Source: UBA964 sp037444685 (GTDB lineage: Bacteria > Pseudomonadota > Gammaproteobacteria > Steroidobacterales > Steroidobacteraceae). From it: a stretch of 64,000 bases of DNA. The notes under the pieces are model-generated. The model had not been told where the DNA came from. It searched no databases and saw only the letters and a program-made list of their open reading frames with translations. Positions 43,488 through 51,606 of the stretch are shown piece by piece (the stretch's first letter is position 1; each line of letters starts with the position of its first letter). Both the position numbers and the translations under genes were made by a program. The stretch is taken from the NCBI GenBank assembly GCA_037444685.1, contig JBBILX010000005.1:124001-188000 (forward strand), written 5' to 3'.

Positions 43488-43526
43488 GTCATGGCCGATG
43501 CGCCAGGATGCCGCATCGGCCATGAC
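43488..43526. repeat. 15-bp perfect hairpin upstream of the ISL3 transposase
   Basis: Arms GTCATGGCCGATGCG and CGCATCGGCCATGAC are separated by a 9-nt loop (43503-43511), 17 nt upstream of the transposase start. No T-tract follows. Such a structure could limit transposase expression from outside transcripts, or be a transposase binding site. This is inference. Confidence 0.8.
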
Positions 43527-43620
43527 GGTGAGCGTACCGGCCGAGCGCCGGCGTCAAGGGTTCACTGCGCCGGGCTTCGCCCGCCCTTGACCCCGGCCCT
43601 CGACCAAGACACCGACGGAT

Positions 43621-43646
43621 CCACCCACTCGAAATTCATCAGAGGC
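43621..43646 (-). repeat. Right terminal inverted repeat of the ISL3-family element
   Basis: Read inward on the minus strand it begins GCCTCTGATGAATTTCGAGT, matching the left repeat at 22 of 26 positions. The TonB receptor fragment starts directly outside it. Confidence 0.8.
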
Positions 43647-44592
43647 ACAACCTTTTTGGCAGCGTTCTGCCGCCCCGGCCCCGATCGCCCCAGGCACTCC
43701 CTGGTCTGACGTACTCGATGAGAGATGGAGCGCCGTCACTCCGAAGGTTGGGGTCGATCTCGACTTTACTGACGAGATCATGGGGTATGTTTCGGCAACG
43801 CGCGGCTTCAAGAGCGGTGAGTTCAATCTCCTTGCCGCGCAACTGCCGTATGATCCGGAGTTTCTCTGGAGCTATGAGCTTGGGCCGAAGACCCGCTGGG
43901 CGGACGGACGCGTCATCGCTAACTTCGGCGCGTTTTACTACGACTACAAGGACATGCAGGTCGGCAAGATCGTGAACCTGTCCGACACGCTGACCTATGC
44001 TGCCGCGGCGACCCTCAAGGGTCTGGAGGCGGAGGTTCGCGCCAACCTCGGCTCGGGCTTCGAGCTCAACCTCGGAGCGTCCTTCCTCGATGCCCAGTTC
44101 GACGAGTTCTTCACCGAAGACCCCGCCATTGACGCCGCCCCCGGCCCGCTCGGGCCGAATGCGGGTGCCTGCGAAACGCGCGATACCCGCCGCCCTGGAG
44201 CGAGCAATCGCGCCGTATCGCTGGCGGGCTGCGATCTGCGTCGCGCTCCCGAGTTCGCGGGAAACGTGGGTCTCGCGAGGGAAGGCAAGATCGCCAACGG
44301 CGGTGCGATTAACCTCCGCGCCGACTACGCGTACAAGGGCAAGCAATACTTCACCCAGTTCAACCGCGAACTTGTGTCGCAGGATGGCTATGGGCTGCTC
44401 AACCTCAGAGCGGACTACACTGGGGCGAGTGGCAAGTGGGCGCTGACCTTGTTCGCCGACAAGGTGACAGACGAGCAGTACTTCTCGACCTTGCTCGAGA
44501 GCGGCGTGCCACCACCCGGCACTCTTGTACCGCAGGAGATCCTCGGCGCGCCGCGCACGTATGGAGTAAGCTTTCGCATCGCGTTCGACTGA
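43647..44592 (+). pseudogene. TonB-dependent receptor, 5'-truncated (C-terminal barrel only)
   Basis: An open frame without a proper start runs from the edge of the ISL3 element to 44592. It encodes about 310 residues of the outer-membrane barrel: WSAVTPKVGVDLDF, GYVSATRGFKSGEFNLLA, FGAFYYDYKDMQVGKIVN, LKGLEAEVRANLGSGFELNL, and the terminal GAPRTYGVSFRIAFD ending in the aromatic residue of barrel proteins. Plug domain, TonB box and signal peptide are missing, so it cannot be exported. Receptors of this form (no tight SusC features) import siderophores or other large molecules. G+C looks lower than in neighbouring genes. Confidence 0.87.
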
Positions 44593-44605
44593 GGCAGGAG
44601 CGCAT

Positions 44606-45142
44606 ATGGCCTGGTTCTGGCTAGAGGACGGCACGCCGCTGCACTACATCGAGCGTGGCCGCGGTCGTCCGCTGGTCCTGATCCATGCGCTGATGTTCTC
44701 CGCGCGGTATTTCTGGAAGCCGCAGATCCATGCCCTCGCAGACGGTGGGTGTCGCGTTCTCGCACTCGATGGCGTGCGAGCAAACCGCTCGGGGCTTAAG
44801 GATTTCATTGCGAATGGTTTTGCGGTGCTGCCGCATGCGGACACGCTCGAAGAGATGTACGCGGAGACTTTCCTCACGCCGACAGATGCTGTTGCCGATC
44901 TCTGTGACGACATGGTTCGACAGGACCTACGGGCGCAGCTTCCGACCATTCCGGTGCCGACGCTCTATATGTATGCGACGAAGCACAACAAAATCCGGCC
45001 CACTCCGATCGGGCGGTGGATGCGGGCGCAGACGCCTGGCTCGAAGCTAGTGTAGTTCGAGCAGGGCGGCCACAATTTCACTCTGGAAGAACCTGACAGG
45101 TTCAACCGCGAGCTGCTCGCGTTCGTGAAGGGGCTTGGCTGA
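44606..45142 (+). pseudogene. Alpha/beta hydrolase with internal deletion and in-frame stop
   Basis: Starts as a normal hydrolase (FWLEDGTPLHYIERGRGRPL, VLIHALMFSARYFWKPQ, GGCRVLALDGVRANRSG) but then jumps to the C-terminal cap and acid region (EEMYAETFLTP, IPVPTLYMYATKHN). The stretch with the nucleophile elbow GxSxG is gone. A TAG at 45053-45055 interrupts the frame. Beyond it the same frame continues with the expected catalytic His (FEQGGHNFTLEEPDRF) to a TGA at 45140. Both defects argue for a dead gene. Confidence 0.8.
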
Positions 45143-45143
45143 C

Positions 45144-45818
45144 ATGCCCAATCCGCAGTTCTTGTCGGTGGAGATCGCAAGCGAGCATGCAAACCAAATC
45201 GTCCTGCTGAGGGAGCTGGCAAGCGGGGTCCGATCCGACGGAGGCCAGGTGCTGGCTTGGGATCCACCGGGCCGCATCTCCGGGCTGGAGCGCGCCACCC
45301 CGGCTGCCGGTATATTGCTCTCGCGGTTCGACGATGGCGCGCTGCTCCAGAGGTGCGTCCGCGACCGGCTGCTTCCGCTCATCGACGGCGCCGTGCCAAA
45401 CGGCGCGGCGGTGCAGGTGCTGCAGGTCATTGGCTTGCCGGAAGACGGGCTGCCGGACATGATGGCCATACCCACCGTCGCCAGCGTCCCGCGCATCAAA
45501 CCTATGCCGTGCATCGCCTTGATGCTGATCCGCGGCACCGGATATGACCAGGAGCGGCTGGATCGATACCGAGACATCATCCTTCCAATGCTCAAGGAAC
45601 GAGGTGGGTACTACGAAGTCTTCGCGTCGACCGAGGGTGAGGTTAGGGCGCTGCGCGGAGAGTGGAAGGATGCGATTTTCGCTGTTTCGCGTTGGCCGAC
45701 ACGCGCCGCAGCCGAGGACTTTTGGTACTCGGACAAGTACCAGACACAGGCAATCCCGCTCCGGGTGAATGGCGCCGGGCGCTTCACCGTGAATCTCTTG
45801 GACGCCGCACGGGACTGA
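45144..45818 (+). CDS. DUF1330-like protein
   Basis: About 224 residues from the ATG at 45144, 1 nt after the end of the decayed hydrolase. The C-terminal half resembles DUF1330/NIPSNAP-like ferredoxin folds: CIALMLIRGTGYDQERLDRY, YYEVFASTEGEVRALRGEW, and FAVSRWPTRAAAEDFWYSDK ending in IPLRVNGAGRF. The N-terminal half (SVEIASEHANQIVLLRELAS) may be a diverged second copy of the same fold. Function unknown. It is the only gene of the island besides the transposase that looks intact. Confidence 0.7.
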   Translation: MPNPQFLSVEIASEHANQIVLLRELASGVRSDGGQVLAWDPPGRISGLERATPAAGILLSRFDDGALLQRCVRDRLLPLIDGAVPNGAAVQVLQVIGLPEDGLPDMMAIPTVASVPRIKPMPCIALMLIRGTGYDQERLDRYRDIILPMLKERGGYYEVFASTEGEVRALRGEWKDAIFAVSRWPTRAAAEDFWYSDKYQTQAIPLRVNGAGRFTVNLLDAARD

Positions 45819-45904
45819 CGCTGAGCTTCCGGCGCCTCTTTGAACGCGTGAAGGCGGTTGCCCTGTCCGCTTTGCGCTCAGTCCACTGAGACTCCTCGGT
45901 AGAA

Positions 45905-45981
45905 TGGTCGGGATGAGAGGATTTGAACCTCCGACTCCTACGTCCCGAACGTAGTGCTCTACCAGGCTGAGCTACATCCCG
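45905..45981 (-). tRNA. tRNA-Pro (anticodon CGG)
   Basis: 77-nt cloverleaf on the minus strand, including an encoded CCA end. Acceptor CGGGATG pairs with CATCCCG. The D-arm begins TAGCTCAGCCTGGTAGAG. Anticodon stem CTACG/CGTAG encloses loop TTCGGGA with anticodon CGG. The T-arm is GGAGGTTCAAATCCTC. It lies 3 nt downstream of ispB on the same strand and borders the accessory island. Confidence 0.96.
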
Positions 45982-45984
45982 ATG

Positions 45985-46956
45985 TCAGTACGTGCGCTCC
46001 ACCGAGAAGCGCGCGAGCGCGGCGAGGCTTTTCTTGAACGGCGTTTCGGGGAGCGCCCTGAGCGCACTCAACGCCTGATCCGCCTCGTCCTGTGCGAGGC
46101 CGCGAGTGTACTGAAGGGCTCCCGTCGATTCAATCGTGGCCACGATTCGATCCATCCGCTCGAGGCCGCCGGCGCGGATCGCCTCGCGGATCAGTTCACG
46201 CGTGGCGGGGTCGTCGCTGGCGCGCATGGCCTGGATAAGCGGCAGCGTCGGCTTGCCCTCGGCGAGATCGTCGCCGAGGTTCTTGCCGAGCTCGCCGGCA
46301 TCGGCCTGATAGTCGAGGACATCGTCGACGAGCTGGTAGGCGGTGCCAAGGTGCTTGCCGTAGGCGGCGAGCGCCTGCTGCAGACTCGGCGAGGCGCCGG
46401 CCAGCACGGCGGCGACCTCCGCGCCGGCCTCGAACAGCTTGGCGGTCTTGCGGTAGATGACATCGAGATACCGCTGCTGCGTGGTGTCGGGGTCGCGCGC
46501 GTTCATGAGCTGCAGCACTTCGCCTTCGGCGATCACGTTGGTCGCGTCGGCCATGATCTCCATGATGCGCTGCGAGCCCATCGCGGCCATCATCTGGAAG
46601 GCGCGCGAGTAGACAAAGTCGCCGACGAGCACACTGGCCTGGTTGCCGTAGACGTGGTTGGCCGTCGCCCGGCCTCGCCGCCGGGACGACCCGTCGACGA
46701 CGTCGTCATGGAGCAGCGTGGCGGTGTGGATGAACTCGATGAAAGCCGCCGCATCGATGTGGGTGCTGCCCTGCGCACCACAGGCGCGCGCGGCGAGCAC
46801 GACGACGAGTGGCCGCAGACGCTTGCCGCCGGCACCGACGATGTAGTCGGCGATCTGATCGACGAGCCCGACCTCGCTGTGCAGCCGTACGCGGATCACG
46901 GCGTCGACCGAGTCGAGGTCGGCGCGGACCGGGGCTTTGATCTCGTCGAGCCTCAT
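45985..46956 (-). CDS. ispB: Polyprenyl (octaprenyl) diphosphate synthase
   Basis: 323 residues from the ATG at 46956; the frame is open further upstream without similarity. This trans-prenyltransferase makes the quinone side chain. First Asp-rich motif: LLHDDVVDGSSRRRGR; second: YQLVDDVLDYQADAGELGKN. GGKRLRPLVVVLAA at the N-terminus is also typical. Length matches IspB/SdsA. It is divergent from rplU, the usual gammaproteobacterial arrangement, and followed closely by tRNA-Pro. Chain length (8 or 9 isoprenes) cannot be told. Confidence 0.95.
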   Translation of the reverse strand: MRLDEIKAPVRADLDSVDAVIRVRLHSEVGLVDQIADYIVGAGGKRLRPLVVVLAARACGAQGSTHIDAAAFIEFIHTATLLHDDVVDGSSRRRGRATANHVYGNQASVLVGDFVYSRAFQMMAAMGSQRIMEIMADATNVIAEGEVLQLMNARDPDTTQQRYLDVIYRKTAKLFEAGAEVAAVLAGASPSLQQALAAYGKHLGTAYQLVDDVLDYQADAGELGKNLGDDLAEGKPTLPLIQAMRASDDPATRELIREAIRAGGLERMDRIVATIESTGALQYTRGLAQDEADQALSALRALPETPFKKSLAALARFSVERTY

Positions 46957-47060
46957 CGCGGGCGGGATGGTAGCGAAGACGGGGCAGGCGACCAAGCAGC
47001 GCTCACGCGGTGCAGCGGCGCAGACTCCGTAAGCCACTGATCTAAAAGGCCGAACAGGGT

Positions 47061-47089
47061 TTGACCGGCAGGTTCGCGAGGCTTACAAT
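47061..47089 (+). promoter_or_regulatory. Sigma-70-type promoter of rplU-rpmA
   Basis: TTGACC (47061-47066) and TACAAT (47084-47089) are separated by exactly 17 nt, with the rplU ATG 26 nt further on, preceded by GGAG. Near-consensus on both boxes, placed as expected. Confidence 0.8.
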
Positions 47090-47115
47090 TCGCGCCCTTT
47101 GATTCGGAGCGGAAC

Positions 47116-47430
47116 ATGTACGCGGTGATCGCCACGGGCGGCAAGCAGTATCGGGTCGAGAAAGGCAGCACGCTGCGTGTCGAGAAGCTCGCGGCGGAGC
47201 CCGGCAGCGAGGTCACATTCGACCAGGTACTGCTGGTCGGCGCGGCCGAGTCGGTCAAGGTCGGCTCGCCGCTCGTCAGCGGCGCGGCGGTGCGCGCCAC
47301 CGTCGAGCGTCACGGCCAGGGCGAGAAGAAGTCGGTCGTCAAGTTCCGTCGCCGCAAGCACTACCTGCGCATGGGCAACCATCGCCAGCGGTTCACCGAG
47401 ATCAGGATCACCGACATCAGCGCGGGCTGA
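47116..47430 (+). CDS. rplU: 50S ribosomal protein L21
   Basis: 104 residues, normal length. The N-terminus MYAVIATGGKQYRVEKGS is the L21 signature. GQGEKKSVVKFRRRKHYLR and GNHRQRFTEIRI bind 23S rRNA. First gene of the rplU-rpmA pair. Confidence 0.99.
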   Translation: MYAVIATGGKQYRVEKGSTLRVEKLAAEPGSEVTFDQVLLVGAAESVKVGSPLVSGAAVRATVERHGQGEKKSVVKFRRRKHYLRMGNHRQRFTEIRITDISAG

Positions 47431-47451
47431 GCCGGACGGAGCACTCAACCC

Positions 47452-47721
47452 ATGGCACACAAAAAGGCAGGCGGCAGCACCAAGAACGGCCGCGAATCGC
47501 ACAGCAAACGCCTCGGCGTCAAGATTTTCGGCGGTCAGCAGGTGCTCGCCGGCAACATCATCATCCGGCAGCGCGGCACGCAGTACCGCCCCGGTGTCGG
47601 CGTCGGCATCGGTACCGACCACACGCTGTTCGCGAAGAAGAACGGTCGCGTGCAGTTCAAGCGCCGCGGCGCCGAGGGGCACATGTACGTCAATGTCGTC
47701 GATGCCGAAACGGGTGGCTAG
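47452..47721 (+). CDS. rpmA: 50S ribosomal protein L27
   Basis: 89 residues. The N-terminus AHKKAGGSTKNGRESHSKRL reaches the peptidyl-transferase centre. GNIIIRQRGTQYRPG and HTLFAKKNGRV are conserved. It lies 21 nt after rplU and is followed by a strong terminator. Confidence 0.99.
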   Translation: MAHKKAGGSTKNGRESHSKRLGVKIFGGQQVLAGNIIIRQRGTQYRPGVGVGIGTDHTLFAKKNGRVQFKRRGAEGHMYVNVVDAETGG

Positions 47722-47751
47722 CGAGGTTGACGGACCCGCTTGCTCGAACCG

Positions 47752-47780
47752 ACCCCGGCCTCGCGCCGGGGTTTTGTTTT
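47752..47780 (+). terminator. Rho-independent terminator after rpmA
   Basis: Stem CCCCGGC / GCCGGGG with a 5-nt loop, followed by TTTTGTTTT (47772-47780). It ends the rplU-rpmA transcript 31 nt before the obgE start; obgE probably receives partial read-through or has its own promoter. Confidence 0.9.
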
Positions 47781-47810
47781 GAAGCGCCCGTCGCGCGTAA
47801 GCTGCTGCCT

Positions 47811-48920
47811 ATGAAGTTCGTCGACGAAGCGCGACTGCGCGTTCAGGCTGGCAACGGCGGCCGCGGTTGCGTGAGCTTCCGCCGCGAGAAGTTCGTGCCC
47901 TTCGGTGGCCCTGACGGCGGCGATGGCGGCGACGGCGGCAGCGTCTATCTGCGCGCGGCGCCGGGCATCAACACGCTGGCCGACTTTCGCATCGAGCGCA
48001 CCTTCCGTGCGCAGTCGGGCGAACCCGGCAGCGGCAACGATTGCAGCGGCCGCAGCGGCGCCGACCTGTTCATCCCGGTACCCGTCGGCACGATCGTGCG
48101 CGATGCCGAGACGCAGGAGCAGCTCGGCGACCTGACCCGCGAGGGGGACACGCTGCTCGTGGCGCATGGGGGCAAGGGCGGCTGGGGCAATACGCGATTC
48201 AAGTCGAGCACGAACCGCGCGCCTCGGCAGTTCGGACCGGGGCTGCCGGGCGAGCGGCGCCAGCTCGAGCTCGAGCTGAAGGTGATCGCCGATGTCGGCC
48301 TGCTTGGGCTGCCCAATGCCGGCAAGTCGACGCTGATCCGCGCGGTGTCCTCGGCGCGGCCCAAGGTCGCGGACTATCCCTTCACGACGCTGCATCCGAA
48401 TCTCGGCGTAGTCTACTGCGGCGAACACCGCAGTTTCGTCATGGCCGACATTCCGGGACTGATCGAGGGCGCTGCCGAGGGCGCGGGCCTCGGCATCCGC
48501 TTCCTCAGGCATCTGCAGCGGACCGCACTGCTGCTGCATCTCGTCGACATCGCGCCCCCGGATCCCGACGCGGATCCTGTCCGTGACGCGCGGGCCATCG
48601 TCGCCGAGCTCAGGAAATTCAGCCCGGAGCTCGCGGCGAAGCCGCGCTGGTTGATCCTCAACAAGTGCGATCTGCTGCCGCCGGAGGACGCGCGACGGCG
48701 CGCCCGGGACATCGTCCGCCGTCTGCGCTGGAGGGGGCCGCATTACCTGATCTCCGGCGCAACGGGCGCCGGAACGCGCGAACTCGCGGAAGCGGTCATG
48801 CGTTTCCTCGAGCAACAGGCCGCCGGTCGCGACGAGGCCAGTCTCTACTCGGCCGCGAAACGCGCAGCCGCTGCTCCGCGGCGGGAGCGCGCGGCCGGGG
48901 CCGGGCGCACGAAGCGCTGA
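47811..48920 (+). CDS. obgE: Obg-family GTPase (CgtA/ObgE)
   Basis: 369 residues from the ATG at 47811. The glycine-rich Obg domain (KFVDEARLRVQAGNGGRGCV, GGPDGGDGGDGGSVYL) is followed by the GTPase domain: P-loop GLPNAGKSTLIRAVS, switch YPFTTLHPNLGVV, ADIPGLIEGAAEGAGLG, NKCDLL and ISGATGAG. It is involved in 50S assembly and growth control. Conserved neighbourhood rplU-rpmA-obgE. Confidence 0.98.
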   Translation: MKFVDEARLRVQAGNGGRGCVSFRREKFVPFGGPDGGDGGDGGSVYLRAAPGINTLADFRIERTFRAQSGEPGSGNDCSGRSGADLFIPVPVGTIVRDAETQEQLGDLTREGDTLLVAHGGKGGWGNTRFKSSTNRAPRQFGPGLPGERRQLELELKVIADVGLLGLPNAGKSTLIRAVSSARPKVADYPFTTLHPNLGVVYCGEHRSFVMADIPGLIEGAAEGAGLGIRFLRHLQRTALLLHLVDIAPPDPDADPVRDARAIVAELRKFSPELAAKPRWLILNKCDLLPPEDARRRARDIVRRLRWRGPHYLISGATGAGTRELAEAVMRFLEQQAAGRDEASLYSAAKRAAAAPRRERAAGAGRTKR

Positions 48921-48929
48921 CGGCCGGAC

Positions 48930-49439
48930 GTGACGACGGCGCGCAACGTCAAGGTCCGTCGGCGCATCGCCGCCGGCAAGCTGCGGCTGCGGATCCGCGA
49001 TCTGCGCAATCTCGGACCGCGCAGCGAGCAGATGCTCGCGCGAGTCGGTATCCGCGACGTCGAGACGCTGCGCCGGCGGGGCGGCCTGGCGGCCTACGTG
49101 GCATTGCGCCGCGCGGGCGAGGTTGCGACGGTCAATGCGCTGTGGGCACTGGTTGGCGCGCTGGAACCCTGGCCCGAGGGAACCGACTGGCGCGAGGTCG
49201 CCGCGAGCGAGCGGCGCCTGCCGCTGCTGCTCGCTGCCGAGCAGGCCGGTGCAGCGCCCGAATCGCGCCGGACGGCGCCCAGGCGTGCCAGCAGGCTGCA
49301 GCGGCCGCGCGGCACGCGCAGCGTGCGCCGGCTTCAGGAGGAAGCCTGGGCTCCGGGTCTGCCATTCCCGAGCGAGCGGTCAGCGAAGACGAAAACGCCC
49401 CGCGGTGGGGCGGGGCGTGTACGGCGCGGCGAGAGGTAG
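48930..49439 (+). CDS. TfoX C-terminal-domain-like protein
   Basis: 169 residues from a GTG at 48930, 9 nt after obgE. Residues about 20-105 (LRIRDLRNLGPRSEQMLARV, VETLRRRGGLAAYVALRRAG, NALWALVGALEPWPEGTDWR) resemble the helical TfoX C-terminal domain, a helix-hairpin-helix-like module. The N-terminal TfoX domain is absent. The basic Arg/Ala-rich tail runs through the terminator of the convergent rpsT gene, so the natural C-terminus may be less conserved. Function unknown; stand-alone TfoX_C proteins are common. Confidence 0.7.
   Translation: MTTARNVKVRRRIAAGKLRLRIRDLRNLGPRSEQMLARVGIRDVETLRRRGGLAAYVALRRAGEVATVNALWALVGALEPWPEGTDWREVAASERRLPLLLAAEQAGAAPESRRTAPRRASRLQRPRGTRSVRRLQEEAWAPGLPFPSERSAKTKTPRGGAGRVRRGER
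49385..49418 (-). terminator. Rho-independent terminator of rpsT
   Basis: On the minus strand, stem CGCCCCGC / GCGGGGCG (49417-49410 with 49403-49396) is followed by TTTTCGTCTT. It lies 70 nt past the rpsT stop and inside the 3' coding end of the convergent TfoX_C-like gene. Confidence 0.85.
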
Positions 49440-49486
49440 CCTGGAACGCGCGTCCGGCGCGCGACGCAGTCCGGAATCGTTGCGCC

Positions 49487-49750
49487 TCAGGCGAGCGCCT
49501 TGATCCGGGCGGCCAGTCGGCTCTTGTGCCGTGAGGCCTTGTTGCGATGGATCAGCCGCTTGTTGACCAGCGAATCGACCATCGCGACGGCCTTGCGGTA
49601 CTGGACGTTCGCTTCGGCCTTGTTGCCGCTGGCCACCGCGGCGAGCACTTTGCGGATGGCGCTGCGGGCGCGGGAGCGCAGCGCCACGTTGCGTGCGTTG
49701 TGTTTCGCGGCCTGGCGGGCCGCTTTCTCGGCGGACTTGGTATTGGCCAC
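49487..49750 (-). CDS. rpsT: 30S ribosomal protein S20
   Basis: 87 residues, all helical and basic: ANTKSAEKAARQAAKHNARN, SRARSAIRKVLAAVASG, DSLVNKRLIHRNKASRHKSR. Normal length. It is divergent from murJ, the usual gammaproteobacterial arrangement. Confidence 0.98.
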   Translation of the reverse strand: MANTKSAEKAARQAAKHNARNVALRSRARSAIRKVLAAVASGNKAEANVQYRKAVAMVDSLVNKRLIHRNKASRHKSRLAARIKALA

Positions 49751-49954
49751 TTCGGACTCCGTAAGCTCGGCCCCGGAGTGTCGCCCCGGGGCCGCAAAGG
49801 GCGCGTAGTGTGCGCAGCGCCGCAGGGCTTGTCAACGCCGCCCGGGGGCTGCCGTCGCAGGTGCCGATCGGCCGCCGCGGCCTCCCGTGACCGGTCCGGC
49901 GGGTGCGCTGCAGCGCTTTCTGTATAGTGCCGGCGAACCCCCACAAGGCCCCGC

Positions 49955-51562
49955 ATGAGCCGCGCGATCTTCAAGAGCACTACCGTCGTCGGGTTCACGA
50001 CGTTGCTGTCACGGATCACCGGGCTCTGGCGCGACATGGTTTATTCGCAGTCCTTTGGCGCCGGCAGCGTCATGGACGCCTTCCTGGTCGCCTACAAGAT
50101 CCCGAACTTCCTGCGCCGCCTGTTCGCCGAGGGTTCGTTCTCGCAGTCGTTCGTGCCGGTCGTCTCGGAGTTCAAGGTGCGCCGCCCGCAGGCCGAGGTG
50201 CGCGACCTCATCGGCGGCGTGGCCGGCACGCTCGGGGCGGCGCTGTTCGCCGTCACCGCGGTCGGCGTGATCGCCGCGCCGGTGATTGTCCTCGTGTTCG
50301 CCCCGGGTTTCACCGCGGAGACCGGCAAGTACGAGCTGGCGGTGCAGATGCTGCGCTTCACGTTCCCGTATCTGTTCTTCATCTCGCTGACGGCGCTCTT
50401 CAGCGGTGTGCTCAACAGCTACGGACGCTTTGCCGTGCCGGCCTTCACCCAGGTCATCATGAACATCGTGATGATCGTGTTCGCCAGCCTGATCGCGCCG
50501 CATACGGCGAACCCCGGGCTGACGCTCGCGATCGGCGTGTTCGTCGCCGGTGCGCTGCAACTGCTCTTCCAGCTGCCGTCCGTGGCGCGCCTCGGGCTGC
50601 TCGCCTGGCCGCGCTGGCGGCCGGCCATGGAGGGCGTCCGGCGCATCGCACGTCTGATGGTGCCGGGCATCCTCGGCTCGTCGATGGCCCAGGTCAGCCT
50701 GCTGCTCGACACGCTGATTGCCTCGTTCCTCGTCACGGGCAGCATCGCCTGGCTTTATTACGCGGACCGACTGATGGAATTTCCGCTCGGCGTGTTCAGC
50801 ATCGCGCTGGCGACGGTGGTGCTGCCACGGCTCTCGGCGCAGCACGCCGAACAGTCGATGGAAAGCTTCACGCAGACACTGGACTGGTCGCTCCGGCTCG
50901 TGCTGCTGGTCGTGACGCCCGCGGCCGCGGCCCTGCTCGTGATCGCCGGACCCTTGACGGCGACGATCTTTGGCTACGGGAAATTCACGGAACGCGACGT
51001 CGAGATGGCGACCTATGCGCTGATGGCCTATTCCTGGGGCCTGATCGGCTTCAGCCTCGTCAAGGTGCTCGCACCGGGCTACTTCGCCCGGCAGGACACC
51101 AGGACACCAGTGCGCGTGGGCCTGATCGCGCTCGGCGTCAACATGGGTGTGAACGTGGCGGTCGTGCTGCCTGCGCACTATGCCGGCTTCCCGGTGCCGC
51201 ACGTGCTGCTCGCGACCTCGACCTGCCTGTCGGCCGCGGTCAACACGTTCCTGCTCTGGCGGGGGCTGCGGCGAGACGGAATCTATCGCCCGGCCCCGGG
51301 CTGGGGCCGGCTGCTGCTGCAGATCGGCGGCGCCTCGCTCGTCATGGCGCTTCTGCTGGTCTGGCTCGCCGGCGACCTGCGCGACTGGCTCGCGATCGGT
51401 CCGCTCGAGCGGGCGGGCCGTCTCGCGGTCTGCGTGGCGGCCGGCGCGGCGGTCTATTTCGCAGTGCTCTGGCTCGCCGGGTTGCGGCCCGCGCAGCTGC
51501 GCTCGGCGGCGCCGCGGCCGCGCCGCGATGGCGCGTCGGGCGCGCGCCCGCCGGTACCGTGA
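49955..51562 (+). CDS. murJ: Lipid II flippase MurJ (MviN)
   Basis: 535-residue integral membrane protein of the MOP superfamily that flips lipid II across the inner membrane. About 14 helices are visible. The N-terminus shows SRITGLWRDMVYSQSFGAGS and DAFLVAYKIPNFLRRLFAEG with the conserved arginines of the MurJ cavity; LLDTLIASFLVTGSIAWLYY and DRLMEFPLGVFSIALATVVLP are also diagnostic. A TATAGT -10-like box lies at 49923-49928, with no clear -35. First gene of the murJ-ribF-ileS-lspA-ispH run. Confidence 0.96.
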   Translation: MSRAIFKSTTVVGFTTLLSRITGLWRDMVYSQSFGAGSVMDAFLVAYKIPNFLRRLFAEGSFSQSFVPVVSEFKVRRPQAEVRDLIGGVAGTLGAALFAVTAVGVIAAPVIVLVFAPGFTAETGKYELAVQMLRFTFPYLFFISLTALFSGVLNSYGRFAVPAFTQVIMNIVMIVFASLIAPHTANPGLTLAIGVFVAGALQLLFQLPSVARLGLLAWPRWRPAMEGVRRIARLMVPGILGSSMAQVSLLLDTLIASFLVTGSIAWLYYADRLMEFPLGVFSIALATVVLPRLSAQHAEQSMESFTQTLDWSLRLVLLVVTPAAAALLVIAGPLTATIFGYGKFTERDVEMATYALMAYSWGLIGFSLVKVLAPGYFARQDTRTPVRVGLIALGVNMGVNVAVVLPAHYAGFPVPHVLLATSTCLSAAVNTFLLWRGLRRDGIYRPAPGWGRLLLQIGGASLVMALLLVWLAGDLRDWLAIGPLERAGRLAVCVAAGAAVYFAVLWLAGLRPAQLRSAAPRPRRDGASGARPPVP

Positions 51563-51566
51563 TTGA

Positions 51567-51572
51567 CCTATA
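51567..51572 (+). promoter_or_regulatory. Candidate -10 box (TATAAT) upstream of ribF
   Basis: Consensus TATAAT lies 4 nt past the murJ stop and 34 nt before the ribF start. No good -35 is seen 16-18 nt upstream, so it is only a possible internal promoter. Confidence 0.4.
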
Positions 51573-51606
51573 ATTCCAGTCTTTTCAAACGCTTCAGCAG
51601 GCCTGC

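Larger units (their letters stand above)
42292..43646. mobile_element. ISL3-family insertion sequence, about 1355 bp
   Basis: Delimited by imperfect 26-bp terminal inverted repeats (22 of 26 positions match) and carrying one transposase on the minus strand. The size fits the ISL3 family. The 8-bp flanks (GAAACAGA left, ACAACCTT right) are not a direct duplication, although ISL3 elements normally make 8-bp target repeats. This suggests that flanking DNA was lost after insertion, in line with truncated genes on both sides. Confidence 0.82.

Noticed and set aside
45818..45981. tRNA-Pro as an integration (att) site for the island
   Set aside because: The position is suggestive, but I found no second copy of the tRNA 3' end at the left side of the island and no integrase gene.
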